A stretch of DNA of 64,000 nucleotides from Geojedonia sp051814705 (GCA_051814705.1 JBPWQW010000001.1:868001-932000), one strand, 5' to 3'. Positions 52,485 to 63,115 are shown, counted from the stretch's first letter. Notes: generated by a model from the sequence alone, not told the origin. A program made the numbers and translations.

Positions 52485-53588
52485 ATGGACTATCAATTTT
52501 ATATAGATTATTTCACGGACAGCCCGTTTGTAATCCAATTAGCTTTAACTCTCATTGCAGTATTAGTAAGTTCAATTGCTGTGTTGGTGGTGTATTTAAA
52601 AATAATTCGAGGATATCTTAGAAGTAAGGAGCAAGAAACCGAAAGGCTTAAAAGCGAGTATGAAGCTTTGTTAATAGAATATCTTTATTGTAATACCGAG
52701 AAAGAGGAAATTAATGCCCAACAGGAAGCAATTGTATTAAAAATAAAAAAGGCCATTCAGCTTAAACCTCAAAGAAAAATAGTCGTTTCTATTTTATACC
52801 ATTTAATGGACCAGGTTTCGGGAGAAATGTCAGCTTCTATTAGAGATCTTTATCATAAAACGGGGCTTATTGATGATGCCTTGTCGCGATTACATAGCAA
52901 AAAATGGTATATCATTGCCAAGGGCATTGGTGAACTTTCCCGATTTGAAATAAAGGAGGGGCTTAACCATGTATTGAAGTTTGTAAAACACCCAAGGCGA
53001 GAAGTTCGTAAACAAGCCCATTTATATTTGGTAAACCTGTACCATTTTGAAGGTCTTTCTTTTTTAAAGGACATCAAGACGCCAATATCTGAATGGGATC
53101 AGATACAGTTGCTTGAGATTTTACAAAAATTTGAAGATCAGCAGATCTGCGACATTAAGCCTTGGTTAAAATCGTCAAACGATACGGTCGTTCAGTTTGC
53201 CTTAAAACTGGCAGTAGTTTACAATCAATTTGAAGCTAAGGATACCTTGATGGAATTACTCTCGCACCGAGCCATGCCTATAAGAGTTCAAACCATCGAA
53301 GTCTTGACCCATTTATATGGCGTGGAAGCTAAAGAATTACTGAAAGCTAATTTTAATGAATTGAGTATAGCAGAACAGGTTTGCTTTTTTGGAATGTTAG
53401 AGAAATTAGTCGTTCCTACAGACGAACCGTTTATAGAAAAACACTTGTTCCATAAAAATTTCGAAATACAATTGTTGGCTCTAAAAATATTAAAATCTAT
53501 AAATATAGATAAGTTCATGGGCTTAAGAAGTGAGCTATCAAACCAGGATTTACCAGAGGTTTATGAATTTGTAAATAACGCACAATAA
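52485..53588 (+). CDS. Membrane-anchored HEAT-repeat-like protein
   Basis: 367 residues. One N-terminal helix (about 18-42), a coiled coil (45-90), then helical repeats (about 130-360; for example FVKHPRREVRKQAHLYLVN and SHRAMPIRVQTIEVLTHLYG) of HEAT type. Probably a docking platform on the inner membrane. Ends by one base overlap with the GT2 gene. Confidence 0.8.
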   Translation: MDYQFYIDYFTDSPFVIQLALTLIAVLVSSIAVLVVYLKIIRGYLRSKEQETERLKSEYEALLIEYLYCNTEKEEINAQQEAIVLKIKKAIQLKPQRKIVVSILYHLMDQVSGEMSASIRDLYHKTGLIDDALSRLHSKKWYIIAKGIGELSRFEIKEGLNHVLKFVKHPRREVRKQAHLYLVNLYHFEGLSFLKDIKTPISEWDQIQLLEILQKFEDQQICDIKPWLKSSNDTVVQFALKLAVVYNQFEAKDTLMELLSHRAMPIRVQTIEVLTHLYGVEAKELLKANFNELSIAEQVCFFGMLEKLVVPTDEPFIEKHLFHKNFEIQLLALKILKSINIDKFMGLRSELSNQDLPEVYEFVNNAQ

Positions 53589-55018
53589 TGGATACGACTA
53601 CCAGCAAAATAATTTTAGAAATATTTCACTACCTATTTTTCGCTTTTGCTTTTTTTGCAATTGCGTCTTATATTATTTTGTCTATTCTCTCAATTAAAGA
53701 AACTATAGAATACTTTAGAAAAAAGAGCTTTATTAACTATAAAGACATCTTATCTTCAACCTTTTCCCCATCTATTACTATCATCGCTCCTGCTTATAAT
53801 GAAAGTCTCAATGTAGTTGAAAATGTAAGGTCATTATTGTCCAATCACTATGTAAACTATAATGTTATCATTGTTAATGACGGTAGTAAAGATGATAGTC
53901 TAGAAAAATTAATTGCAGCCTATGATCTAGAAAAGATAGACTTTATTATAAACGAAAAGATCAAAACAAAGCCACTTAGGGCAGGTGTTTTTAAATCTAA
54001 AAACCCAGCTTTTGAAAAGCTCATGGTGGTCGATAAGGTAAATGGAGGTAAAGCTGATGCCCTAAATATGGGTCTTAATATGAGTACATGCAAGTATGTG
54101 GCTTGTATAGATGTCGATTGTTTGTTATTGGAAGACGCTCTTCAAAAAATGATAAAACCTTTTTTAGAAGAAACCGATACGACAGTTATTGCAACTGGTG
54201 GCGTTGTGCGTATAGCAAACGCCTGTAAAATTAGAGGCGGCAGATTAATGGATGTTAACTTACCCAAAAACCTATTGCTTCAATCACAAACTTTAGAATA
54301 TATACGGGCATTTTTACTAGGTAGAATGGCCTGGAGCAGGTTAAATGGATTGCTGGTTATTTCTGGGGCATTTGGTATTTTTGATAAAAAAATAGCAATT
54401 GAAGTTGGAGGTTATGATACCAATACCGTTGGAGAAGATATGGAAATTGTGGTGCGCATGAGGCGGTATATGGAAGAGCAAGGTAAAAAATATAAAGTGT
54501 GCTATATACCAGATCCATTGTGCTGGACTGAAGCTCCCGATAATTATAAAATATTTATTTCTCAACGAAATAGATGGACCAGGGGCACTATAGAAACCTT
54601 GAAAAAACATCGAAAAATTGGATTTAACCCTAAGTATGGTTCCTTCGGAATGATAAGCTACCCCTATTGGTTTTTATTTGAACGCCTTGCCCCACTTGTT
54701 GAGGTCGTTGGTCTTCTGTATTTTGTTGTGTTAGTAATTTTAAAAGATGTGCGCTGGGATTACGCCTTTACCTTTTTGATATTGGCATATTTATTTTCGG
54801 TCGTGTTCTCTATCATTGCTTTGTATTCTGAAGAGTTGACATTTCACCAATATAAAAAGAAAGGTACAGGCTATAAATTAATTTTACTAAGTGCATTGGA
54901 GCCCTTTGTGCTGCATCCATTTATATTATATGCCGCCGTTAAAGGGAATTTTGACTATTACTTTAACAAAACAAAAAAATGGGGTCAAATGGAGCGAAAA
55001 GGAATGGCTGGTGCTTAA
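53588..55018 (+). CDS. Processive family 2 glycosyltransferase (PgaC/BcsA-like)
   Basis: 476 residues: N-terminal helix, GT2 domain with IIAPAYNE, DGSKDD, a DVDC metal site, GED and the processive signature QRNRWTRG, then three to four C-terminal helices. Builds and extrudes a polysaccharide through the inner membrane. The donor sugar is unknown. Central gene of the set. Confidence 0.9.
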   Translation: MDTTTSKIILEIFHYLFFAFAFFAIASYIILSILSIKETIEYFRKKSFINYKDILSSTFSPSITIIAPAYNESLNVVENVRSLLSNHYVNYNVIIVNDGSKDDSLEKLIAAYDLEKIDFIINEKIKTKPLRAGVFKSKNPAFEKLMVVDKVNGGKADALNMGLNMSTCKYVACIDVDCLLLEDALQKMIKPFLEETDTTVIATGGVVRIANACKIRGGRLMDVNLPKNLLLQSQTLEYIRAFLLGRMAWSRLNGLLVISGAFGIFDKKIAIEVGGYDTNTVGEDMEIVVRMRRYMEEQGKKYKVCYIPDPLCWTEAPDNYKIFISQRNRWTRGTIETLKKHRKIGFNPKYGSFGMISYPYWFLFERLAPLVEVVGLLYFVVLVILKDVRWDYAFTFLILAYLFSVVFSIIALYSEELTFHQYKKKGTGYKLILLSALEPFVLHPFILYAAVKGNFDYYFNKTKKWGQMERKGMAGA

Positions 55019-55045
55019 GTACAACGATATTAACGAATAACGACT

Positions 55046-57460
55046 ATGAAGTTTAGTTTACAGGCAGAGGCTATTTACAAATATGTGCATTTAATCATAG
55101 GGTTGATCGTTACATTTTGGCTTATGAGCTTGTTTGAGCTTATCATGCTAAAATCGGAAGAGACTAATGTAATGTTGGCTGTAGTTTTAAAACTCACTAA
55201 CGATTTTTGGAGTGGCTTGATAATAGGTCTTTTGCTGTTCCCTGTATTTGTTTTATGCCAAATCGTTTTAAAAAATGCAGCAATAGGCATTTTGAAAGTA
55301 CTGGTGGTGATGTTGGTGCTAATTCAATTTTCACTTGTAATTTATAGTCTAACTACCTTAGTTAATTTGGGAGCCGACCTTTTAGGCTATTCATTAAACG
55401 ATATTTCCGCTACAATTACCTCGTCTGTATCGTTTTCAATATTGTATTTTTTGCCATTTATAGTTTTTCTTTTGGTGTTTCTCTTTGCACAGAAACTAAT
55501 CAGCAATTTCTTAAATGAGCGCAATTTAATAGGCATAGGTGTCGTTTTTATTTTAATATTTGGAAGCCTAAAACTGGTGCTCCCTGGACTAGAAGATAGT
55601 AAATACCAAAATAAGTTAGCCTTCTTAACGAACGATATATTAAAACATCAAAATGAAAAAAGGAAATTAAAGGCCTTTACCAATAATAGAACGGACTATC
55701 CATTGCTGAAACCGTTTAGCAAAACCAAGGATGTGCTATCACCGTTTTTTAATATTCCAGTAGAAAAACCAAATATCGTTATTTTAATTGTTGAAGGACT
55801 TGGAAGTGAATTTATTGGTGATAATGCTTATAGCGGTTTTACGCCATTTTTAGATTCGTTAAGGTTAAAATCACTGTATTGGGAGAATTTTGTAAGCAAT
55901 TCGGGAAGAACCTTTGGGGTTGTTCCTTCATTGTTAGGGTCATTACCCTATGGTGATTCGGGCTTTTTGGAACTTCCCAATACGCCCTCTCATCTATCTA
56001 TAGCGAGTGTGCTAAAAGCTAACGGGTATAAAACAGCCTATTATTCTGGAGACCAAGCAAGCTTTGACAAGAAAATCAATTTTCTAGAATACAACGACTT
56101 CGATCAAATTGTTGACGAAAACAACTACGGTCGAGATTATGTAAAAACCGAAAGCAACTCAGAAGGCTTTTCCTGGGGTTATCCTGATTCGGAAATATTT
56201 AAAAAAACATTAGCGTCTTCAGACCCAAGTATACAACCTCGATTAGATGTTATCATGACGCTCTCCAACCATGAGCCATTTTTAGTCCCTTCAAAAGAAC
56301 TGTTTGAATTAAAAGTCGATAGTATTTTAAACAGTACAAGAAGGTTTAATATTCCAAAAGAAGAGATATTAGAGCATAAAAATATTTATACAAGCCTTTA
56401 TTATACTGATAAATCGATACAGGATTTTATGCATGCCTATTCAAAACGATCAGATTATAAGAACACCATTTTTATTATTACGGGCGACCACAGGCTTATA
56501 CCTATTGCCCAAAAGGATAAATTGTGCAGGTTTCATGTGCCATTATATATCTTCAGTCCCATGCTGAAAAAGCCTCAAAAATTCAAATCTATTTCTTCAC
56601 ATTGGGATGTAACACCGAGTTTGCTTTCTTTTTTAATAAACAATTACAGGTTTAGCGCTTTGGAAACCGTGGCTTGGATGGGTGATGGTTTGGATACAGC
56701 AAAGCAATTTAGAAACATTCACAAAATTCCTTTAACGCGATATAAAGGAAGTATTAACGATTTTATTTATAAAGATTATTTGTATTCGGATGGCGAACTT
56801 TATAAAATCAAAGACAATTTTGGCACCTATAAAGTACAGGAAGAAGAACTGAGTAAATCCATAGCAGACTCATTAATGGCCTTTAAAATGATAAATGCTT
56901 ATGTAACCCAAAACAATAAAATATTCCCCGATTCGCTCAATATGTATGTAAAACATAAAGCCGAATTCACGAAAGCACAATTGGCAGAGATTGATGCATT
57001 AACACAGGGGCTTAACTTTGATCAAATATTTCTAGTCGCCCAGAAAAAAGGACATGCAAAAGAATATAAAAAAGCGAGGTTGCTTTGCGATTACATTTTG
57101 AACGAACTACCCAATCATGCTGATGCTAGAACCTTAAAAGGGCGGACTTTAGCTTGGGAAGGTGATTATAAAAATGCAGAAACAGAATTACTGGCCGTTA
57201 TAAAATGGGCGCCTTATTATTATGATTCTTATTTAGCATTGTTCGACCTGTATTGGTGGTCCAATCAAGATGAAAAATCTGAGGGCATCTTCAAATTGGC
57301 CTTAAAAAATAACTTGGTCGACCCAGATATTAGCTTTAAAATGGCAAAAGCCTATTCTAGAATGCACAATACAGAACAGGCCAAAACTCTAATGGATAGT
57401 ATTCTTAAAACGAATCTCGATAACAGCGATTATTTAACCTTTAAACAAACTTTACAATAA
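55046..57460 (+). CDS. LTA-synthase-like sulfatase-fold enzyme with TPR tail
   Basis: 804 residues: four to five N-terminal helices (1-185), alkaline-phosphatase-fold domain (about 245-560: IVEGLGSEF, catalytic Thr in NSGRTFGVVPS, TGDHR, SSHWDVTPSLL), and TPR-like repeats from about 690. LTA-synthase relatives transfer phosphoglycerol or phosphoethanolamine from lipids. Likely decorates the polymer in the periplasm. TPRs may bind the next protein. The next gene starts on the base after its stop. Confidence 0.85.
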   Translation: MKFSLQAEAIYKYVHLIIGLIVTFWLMSLFELIMLKSEETNVMLAVVLKLTNDFWSGLIIGLLLFPVFVLCQIVLKNAAIGILKVLVVMLVLIQFSLVIYSLTTLVNLGADLLGYSLNDISATITSSVSFSILYFLPFIVFLLVFLFAQKLISNFLNERNLIGIGVVFILIFGSLKLVLPGLEDSKYQNKLAFLTNDILKHQNEKRKLKAFTNNRTDYPLLKPFSKTKDVLSPFFNIPVEKPNIVILIVEGLGSEFIGDNAYSGFTPFLDSLRLKSLYWENFVSNSGRTFGVVPSLLGSLPYGDSGFLELPNTPSHLSIASVLKANGYKTAYYSGDQASFDKKINFLEYNDFDQIVDENNYGRDYVKTESNSEGFSWGYPDSEIFKKTLASSDPSIQPRLDVIMTLSNHEPFLVPSKELFELKVDSILNSTRRFNIPKEEILEHKNIYTSLYYTDKSIQDFMHAYSKRSDYKNTIFIITGDHRLIPIAQKDKLCRFHVPLYIFSPMLKKPQKFKSISSHWDVTPSLLSFLINNYRFSALETVAWMGDGLDTAKQFRNIHKIPLTRYKGSINDFIYKDYLYSDGELYKIKDNFGTYKVQEEELSKSIADSLMAFKMINAYVTQNNKIFPDSLNMYVKHKAEFTKAQLAEIDALTQGLNFDQIFLVAQKKGHAKEYKKARLLCDYILNELPNHADARTLKGRTLAWEGDYKNAETELLAVIKWAPYYYDSYLALFDLYWWSNQDEKSEGIFKLALKNNLVDPDISFKMAKAYSRMHNTEQAKTLMDSILKTNLDNSDYLTFKQTLQ

Positions 57461-58720
57461 ATGTTGGTTACTCATAAATATATACTGATTATAGTAGTTC
57501 TATCTGGATTTTTTCTATATGGCCAGCAGGACACGTTTAATGGCGATCCGGATAAAGCATTTGAAGTGGCCAGGGACTTGGCTTTTAATAATCAACGGAA
57601 AGCAGCGCAAGACAGCCTATTGCTTATTTTGACTAAATATCCTAATTATAACGATATTCGCTCATTTTTGGGAACCACCTATTCTTGGGACGGGGATTAT
57701 AAAAAGGCCAGAAAAGAATTGGACTACGTGTTACATAATGACCCAAACCGACTGGATACCTGGGAAGCCGCCATTAAAAATGAATTGTATAGCGATTTGC
57801 CTTTTGCAGCTTTGGAAAAGGCAAACAAAGCATTGGGATATTTTCCTGAAAATGCAGAATTATTATATTTAAAGGCTAGTGCCGAAGAGGACTCGGATAA
57901 TAAAGAAGACGCCATTAAAACCATCAACCAAGTCTTAAAGGCGAATCCTGATCACGAAAGAGCTCAGGCCTATAAGCTTCGCTTAATTAATGAACTCAGC
58001 TATAATACTATTGGGCTAAAGTCTGCATTCGATTTTTATTCTGAAACATTTGACCCCATGCAGTATTATGCATTGGAATATGGAAGGCAAACTAAGTATG
58101 GCAGCATTAAAGCTAAAATGAATTTGAGCAGAAGATTTGAATCGACAGGGACACAATTTGAAGTCGATCTGTACCCCAAAATTGTCAAGGGCTTATATGC
58201 CTATCTCAATTTTGGAGTATCAAACTCGTTCTTATATCCAGAGATACGCTATGGAGGCGAGTTGTATAAATCTTTGCCAAAAAGCTTTGAAATTTCGGCG
58301 GGGTTTAGAGCCTTGAAATACAGTGGAACAACAACTATTTATACAGGTTCTTTAGGTTGGTACACCGGAAATAGTTACTGGTCTTTCCGTACCTATATCA
58401 CACCAGGAGATTCGGGCACCAGTACTTCTGGGACACTTAATTACAGAAAATACAGAAGTGATGCCAACAATTATTTTAGCATCGATGCAGGAATTGGATT
58501 TTCACCAGAAATTTACAGGTTTGAATTTGAAGGCAACGAGAATGCCGTAATCAATCTTAAGTCCCAAAAACTAAACTTGGGGTACTATTTTACATCGACC
58601 AGTAAAAAAAATGCATGGGGGGTTAAAGCCGGCGTGTCCCATCAAGAAATCAGTTTTAATCCAGGGTCTTATTTCTGGATTTATTCAGTTGGATTGTCTT
58701 GGGATTTTAAATTTAGATAG
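57461..58720 (+). CDS. YaiO-family outer membrane beta-barrel protein with TPR
   Basis: 419 residues: signal peptide (to about 22), TPR region (about 30-180: ILTKYPNYNDIRSFLGTTYSW ending near WDGD), then a beta-barrel with alternating strands to a terminal aromatic strand (SVGLSWDFKFR). The YaiO family forms outer membrane pores linked to polysaccharide loci. Probable exit channel for the GT2 product. Confidence 0.85.
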   Translation: MLVTHKYILIIVVLSGFFLYGQQDTFNGDPDKAFEVARDLAFNNQRKAAQDSLLLILTKYPNYNDIRSFLGTTYSWDGDYKKARKELDYVLHNDPNRLDTWEAAIKNELYSDLPFAALEKANKALGYFPENAELLYLKASAEEDSDNKEDAIKTINQVLKANPDHERAQAYKLRLINELSYNTIGLKSAFDFYSETFDPMQYYALEYGRQTKYGSIKAKMNLSRRFESTGTQFEVDLYPKIVKGLYAYLNFGVSNSFLYPEIRYGGELYKSLPKSFEISAGFRALKYSGTTTIYTGSLGWYTGNSYWSFRTYITPGDSGTSTSGTLNYRKYRSDANNYFSIDAGIGFSPEIYRFEFEGNENAVINLKSQKLNLGYYFTSTSKKNAWGVKAGVSHQEISFNPGSYFWIYSVGLSWDFKFR

Positions 58721-58933
58721 TAAATTATACACAGAACCTCCTATTAGGTGCTTCAAAACGCTGATGACCAGTTAAAATCAGCTCCACACACGAGTTGAAT
58801 TTAGTAGTAACCCACGAATAGACATGGTAATTTGCTGCATTATTTAGTCAAGTTTAGCTCACAATAGATGCTATTTTCTTAAAAGAATCACAAAAACAAC
58901 TTAAAAAGGACGATTATTTTATTACAGAATATT

Positions 58934-58961
58934 TTGGTGTTTTAGTTAAGCCGTATTTTTG
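58934..58961 (+). promoter_or_regulatory. Promoter of the tRNA-Arg/tRNA-Pro unit
   Basis: TTG (58934-58936), 17-bp spacer, TATTTTTG (58954-58961). A second -7-like TAAATTTG follows at 58962-58969. Confidence 0.65.
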
Positions 58962-58985
58962 TAAATTTGGACGCTTTTTAAAATT

Positions 58986-59057
58986 GGCTTCATAGTTCAA
59001 CGGATAGAACAAAAGTTTCCTAAACTTTAGATCCAGGTTCGATTCCTGGTGAAGCTA
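58986..59057 (+). tRNA. tRNA-Arg (anticodon CCU)
   Basis: 72 bases. Acceptor GGCTTCA/TGAAGCT, anticodon stem AAAGT/ACTTT with loop TTCCTAA (anticodon CCT), T arm CCAGG/CCTGG, discriminator A. CCA is not encoded. Confidence 0.93.
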
Positions 59058-59066
59058 CTTTAAATT

Positions 59067-59144
<78 letters not shown>

Positions 59145-59150
59145 AGTACA

Positions 59151-59177
59151 AAAGTGATGTTTTGGCATCACTTTTTT
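59151..59177 (+). terminator. Terminator of the tRNA unit
   Basis: Stem AAAGTGATG / CATCACTTT, 6-base loop, T-run, ten bases after tRNA-Pro. Confidence 0.88.
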
Positions 59178-60227
59178 AATTTTAGGTCAAGACAAAACTT
59201 GTTTTGGATTGAACGTAGAAATTAAAAAGGTAAAAGCCTTAGTTTTACTTTTGTATTTGCAACAAGGGTTTTAATGGATTCTGCAAATCTTGTCATTTTG
59301 ACTCAGCACAAAAGCTAGACAATCAGCAATAGAATTAAATACGTGTTTTAAGCCTAACCAAAGTCACTTTATACCAATGAAGGGCGTGATTATTCAAGAG
59401 CTGTGTTCGGATAGGAATTTCAACTCAAAAGATGATGATAATAAAAGTGTTCATTGTTTAATTAAAAACGCTATTAAAGATAAGTTTATTTTTGGGTTTA
59501 TGCATAAGTTGTATAGCACATGGGTAATGGTACGCAATTACACAATCCTCATGGTTAAAACCTGTGTTATAGATAGTTTTATTATTTAGCATCTTAATTA
59601 TTGCCCATACGTGAATGTACAGGCTTAGGATTCATGAATTAAACCTTGGAATTTCTGAGAATGTTTTTCTTGACCATATAAACAACACCTTATTGCCTTT
59701 ACTAAACCATCAAGGATCTGTCATATTGGGGTTTTGAAGAAATTGTAGATATTTGTTCAAAAGATTTGGCTTTTTTATTTATTATAAAACTATACAAGTA
59801 TATTAAAATTTTGAAGTTAAAATTTATAATAGAACTGGTAAGCAATCATTCCTGTGTGATCGTTATACCACATCATTTTTTATTGCATTTGAAGGCTTTC
59901 AACAGACAAGTAATCATGTAGAGTATGAGCGAATTCAAAACTAAAAGATGATGGACTGCTTCTCTTTTTTTTAATCAAATAATAGAGTCTTAAATGCACA
60001 ATTCGGCGTATATGTTGGTGTTTAAAGTAGTGTTCGTCCATGAGACGACAAGGGGAAAGTTTAGGTCATACCCTGAATGGCAATGTATTGTAAAGCTTTT
60101 TGAGTATTCCAAATTTTAAATTTTAATAAAAACAATTTGATTTTTTTAGTATATTGTTAATATCTTTTAGATTGATATTCAAGAGCCTCAATTTATTTAA
60201 CAAAGCCTGCTTGTAAAACACAAGACT
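59178..60227. other. About 1 kb without a supported gene
   Basis: AT-rich. The only longer open frame (59377-59589, plus, 70 codons) has no signal peptide, no family likeness and Cys/His-rich random composition. I see no RNA gene or clear repeats. May hold decayed coding sequence. Confidence 0.5.
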
Positions 60228-60800
60228 ATGTTTTCGTTAAAAAAAATCGTTATTGTTCCAATATTATTACTTACGTTATTGTTTTTTTTAAAATGTAAAT
60301 ACGACAAAAAGGCTCCCTTAGAATCTAATGTTATTGACCGCCCAATCCAAGCACCAGATTTTACTTTGGTTAGTTTAAATAATGATACAATAAACCTTAA
60401 TAGTTTTAAAGGGAAATATGTAGTGCTTCATATTGCCGCGACTTGGTGCCCGTTTTGCAATGCCGAAGCACCACATCTTGAAAATCTTTACCAAGACTAT
60501 AAGGACCATAATGTAGTGGTACTTTTAATGGATGTTAAAGAATCGAGACAGCTTGTACAGGAAAAATTGATGGATAAATATGAGCTCTCATTTCCAATAG
60601 TATTAGATATTGACGGAAGTGCAGCGGCAAGCTTTGCGCCTAAAGATATATTGCCTGATTTGGCTAGAGACGAGGTTATGTTGGCTTCTAATATTTTAAT
60701 TGATCCAGAAGGGAACATTCAGTTTATGTCCCTTTTGGACTCCAAGAACTTTGACGCAGAATTAAAGGAACTTAAAAAGAGGTTGGATGAATTATTATAG
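60228..60800 (+). CDS. TlpA-like thioredoxin-fold lipoprotein
   Basis: 190 residues. N-terminal hydrophobic stretch ending in LKC (possible lipobox, Cys at 23). Redoxin domain with WCPFC (about 70-74) and a following peroxiredoxin/TlpA fold. Acts in the periplasm on thiols. Overlaps the DsbD-N-like gene by 14 bases. Confidence 0.85.
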   Translation: MFSLKKIVIVPILLLTLLFFLKCKYDKKAPLESNVIDRPIQAPDFTLVSLNNDTINLNSFKGKYVVLHIAATWCPFCNAEAPHLENLYQDYKDHNVVVLLMDVKESRQLVQEKLMDKYELSFPIVLDIDGSAAASFAPKDILPDLARDEVMLASNILIDPEGNIQFMSLLDSKNFDAELKELKKRLDELL

Positions 60801-61242
60801 TTTAATTGTATGTTGTTTTATTTCACTGTTTACTCTTCAGGACAAACAGTTTGTTAGCTTTAAAGATGATGAGGTTAAGATTTCGGCGAAAGGGAAACAT
60901 TTAACTGTAGTACTTCCATTTCAAATTCTTGAAAAATATCATATTCAAACTGAAAAAGTTGAAAGCAATAATTTAATTCCAACTGAAATCCATTTTGAGG
61001 GTCCTGAAGGGTATAAAATATTGGGCTTCGAGTTTTCAAAAGCCTTAAGAGAAGCCCTGATTTTAGGTGGCTTAAAATGTGAAGTACTGAGCAATTATTT
61101 AGAGGTTACCTTGCATTTGGAAAAAAACATAACCTTAAGCAAAGCATTGAATATAAAGGGTTATTTGTACTATCAAGCTTGTGATGACAGACAATGTTTT
61201 TATCCGCGTACCCTCGATTTTAATGTAAATTTTAAGTTATGA
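60787..61242 (+). CDS. DsbD N-terminal-domain-like protein
   Basis: 151 residues. Signal peptide (to about 17), then an immunoglobulin-like domain ending in the typical YYQACDDRQCFYP (two Cys, the redox pair of DsbD-alpha). The DsbD membrane and C-terminal domains are absent. Probably a periplasmic thiol carrier working with the TlpA-like protein. Confidence 0.82.
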   Translation: MNYYSLIVCCFISLFTLQDKQFVSFKDDEVKISAKGKHLTVVLPFQILEKYHIQTEKVESNNLIPTEIHFEGPEGYKILGFEFSKALREALILGGLKCEVLSNYLEVTLHLEKNITLSKALNIKGYLYYQACDDRQCFYPRTLDFNVNFKL

Positions 61243-61435
61243 TAAGGACCAAAGTGTTGCTTAATAATTGATAATTAACACATTTAATAAAATAGATGCA
61301 ATAATATCAAAAAAAAATATTTATTTTAGTCACTTATCTCAAAAAGACGATTAGTAGCAAACCATCGTATCGCCCTAGATATACATATTTTTAGCCTGTT
61401 GTTTTATGACATACCAACCAGCTAAAATATAGTTA

Positions 61436-63004
61436 ATGAAAAACCGGACGCAATTTTCCGCCCTATTCATCATTTTTTTTATTCTTTTTAATGCAAGTTT
61501 TCAGGATGTTTTTGCCCAACCTCCAGAAAAAAAGGATCGCAATATGTTTGGGCTCTACATCCCAAGAGGACTTACAAAAACATCAGATCATCTTACAGAT
61601 GGATATATTATGTTCAGTCCTCCAAATTCAGCAGAAGTATTTTTGATGAACAGAAAGGGTGAGATCGTCCATATTTGGAAAAGTAATTATGCAGTCAATA
61701 GCACGTATTTAAATAATGACGGCTCAATTAGTGTATTGGCAACAGATCCAGATTTTCCTGTGTTTGCTGGAGGGGGAGAAGCGGGGAGAATTCAAAAAAT
61801 AAGTTGGAACAGTAAAATGTTATGGGATTTCGAATATGCCAACGAAGAACATCTTGCTCATCATGATATTGCGGTATTACCTAATGGAAATATATTGGCT
61901 ATTGCTTGGGAATTTAAGTCGGCCGATGAGGTTTTACAAGCGGGTAGAAAACCAGAATTGATCCCCAAAGCAGGGCTTTGGACGTCTCAAATTGTGGAAA
62001 TTCAGCCTTTGGACAAAACGCATGGTAAGGTGGTTTGGGAATGGCACCTTTGGGACCATTTGATTCAAGATTATGATTCTAAAATGAAAAATCATGGCGA
62101 TGTTGCTGCACATCCAGAATTATTGGATTTTAATGTTGGAGAAGAATTGCCAGAGCCCATTTCTCAAGATAGTATGGATGTTTTGCACAAAATGCGTAGG
62201 GCATGGAGGAATCAAACGGTTGACAACAGGGGTTCAGATGCCTATCATTTAAATGCCATTAATTATCATGCAGATTTGAATCAAATAGCCTTTAGTTCTC
62301 CCTCATTAAACGAAATGTTTATCATTGATCACAGTACAACTTCTGAAGAAGCAGCTGGTCATAAAGGTGGACGTTGGGGAAAAGGAGGTGATTTTTTATA
62401 CCGTTGGGGAAATCCACAAAATTACCGTCAAGGTGATTCCACCAATCAACAGTCTTTTGGGCAACATGATGTGCGATGGGTAGAAAAAGGACATCCAGGC
62501 GAAGGAAGTTTGACCTTCTTTAACAATGATGTATCTGGAAAAAACAGAAAGGACAGTCTTAATTATTCCGCCATTTATCAGATAAAACCTTTAACCGATA
62601 GTAAGGGAAATTATATTTTAATGGATAACAATCGCTTTGGGCCAAAGGAGCCAGAATGGACCTATATCGCAAAGGATACCATTTCGTTTTATGGCAGTTT
62701 TATATCGGGAGCACAGCGTATGAAAAACGGTGATACCTTTATTAATGAGGGGCCAAAAGGACGTTTTTTTGAGGTCACTCCTACGGGTGATATCGTTTGG
62801 GAATTCTTAAACCAATTTAGAGGGACTATACACCATACAAATGGCGATCCGGTTAATCCTATTCCGTTCGCATATTATATGTTTCGATCTAATTTTATCC
62901 CAGCCGATCATTTGGGTCTTAAGGATAAAGTGCTGATTCCTTTGGATCCACAACCAACAATTTTCAAATTGCCTCCTAAAGAGGAAAAACAGAAAGAGGA
63001 GTAA
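61436..63004 (+). CDS. Arylsulfotransferase (ASST) family protein
   Basis: 522 residues with a signal peptide (to about 28, FAQ). Beta-propeller-like ASST pattern: HHDIAVLPNGNILAIAWE, AYHLNAINYH, FGQHDVRW, IHHTNGD. The family moves sulfate between phenolic compounds without PAPS, using an active-site His. The protein contains no cysteine. It follows two thiol-redox genes but is 190 bp away. Confidence 0.85.
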   Translation: MKNRTQFSALFIIFFILFNASFQDVFAQPPEKKDRNMFGLYIPRGLTKTSDHLTDGYIMFSPPNSAEVFLMNRKGEIVHIWKSNYAVNSTYLNNDGSISVLATDPDFPVFAGGGEAGRIQKISWNSKMLWDFEYANEEHLAHHDIAVLPNGNILAIAWEFKSADEVLQAGRKPELIPKAGLWTSQIVEIQPLDKTHGKVVWEWHLWDHLIQDYDSKMKNHGDVAAHPELLDFNVGEELPEPISQDSMDVLHKMRRAWRNQTVDNRGSDAYHLNAINYHADLNQIAFSSPSLNEMFIIDHSTTSEEAAGHKGGRWGKGGDFLYRWGNPQNYRQGDSTNQQSFGQHDVRWVEKGHPGEGSLTFFNNDVSGKNRKDSLNYSAIYQIKPLTDSKGNYILMDNNRFGPKEPEWTYIAKDTISFYGSFISGAQRMKNGDTFINEGPKGRFFEVTPTGDIVWEFLNQFRGTIHHTNGDPVNPIPFAYYMFRSNFIPADHLGLKDKVLIPLDPQPTIFKLPPKEEKQKEE

Positions 63005-63115
63005 TGCTTCAATAATAATTTAAAATGGTAGAATTAATACATTAGTTGTTAGGACGACTTTATTGTATTTTGGAATTGAATAAACTCTCTAGGGAGTTAA
63101 TTTTAAAAACGTTGA

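Noticed and set aside
59377..59589. 70-codon open frame after the tRNAs
   Set aside because: No family likeness, no clear ribosome binding site, random-looking composition in an AT-rich gap.
61436..63004. Arylsulfotransferase as a disulfide client of the two redox proteins
   Set aside because: The protein has no cysteine.
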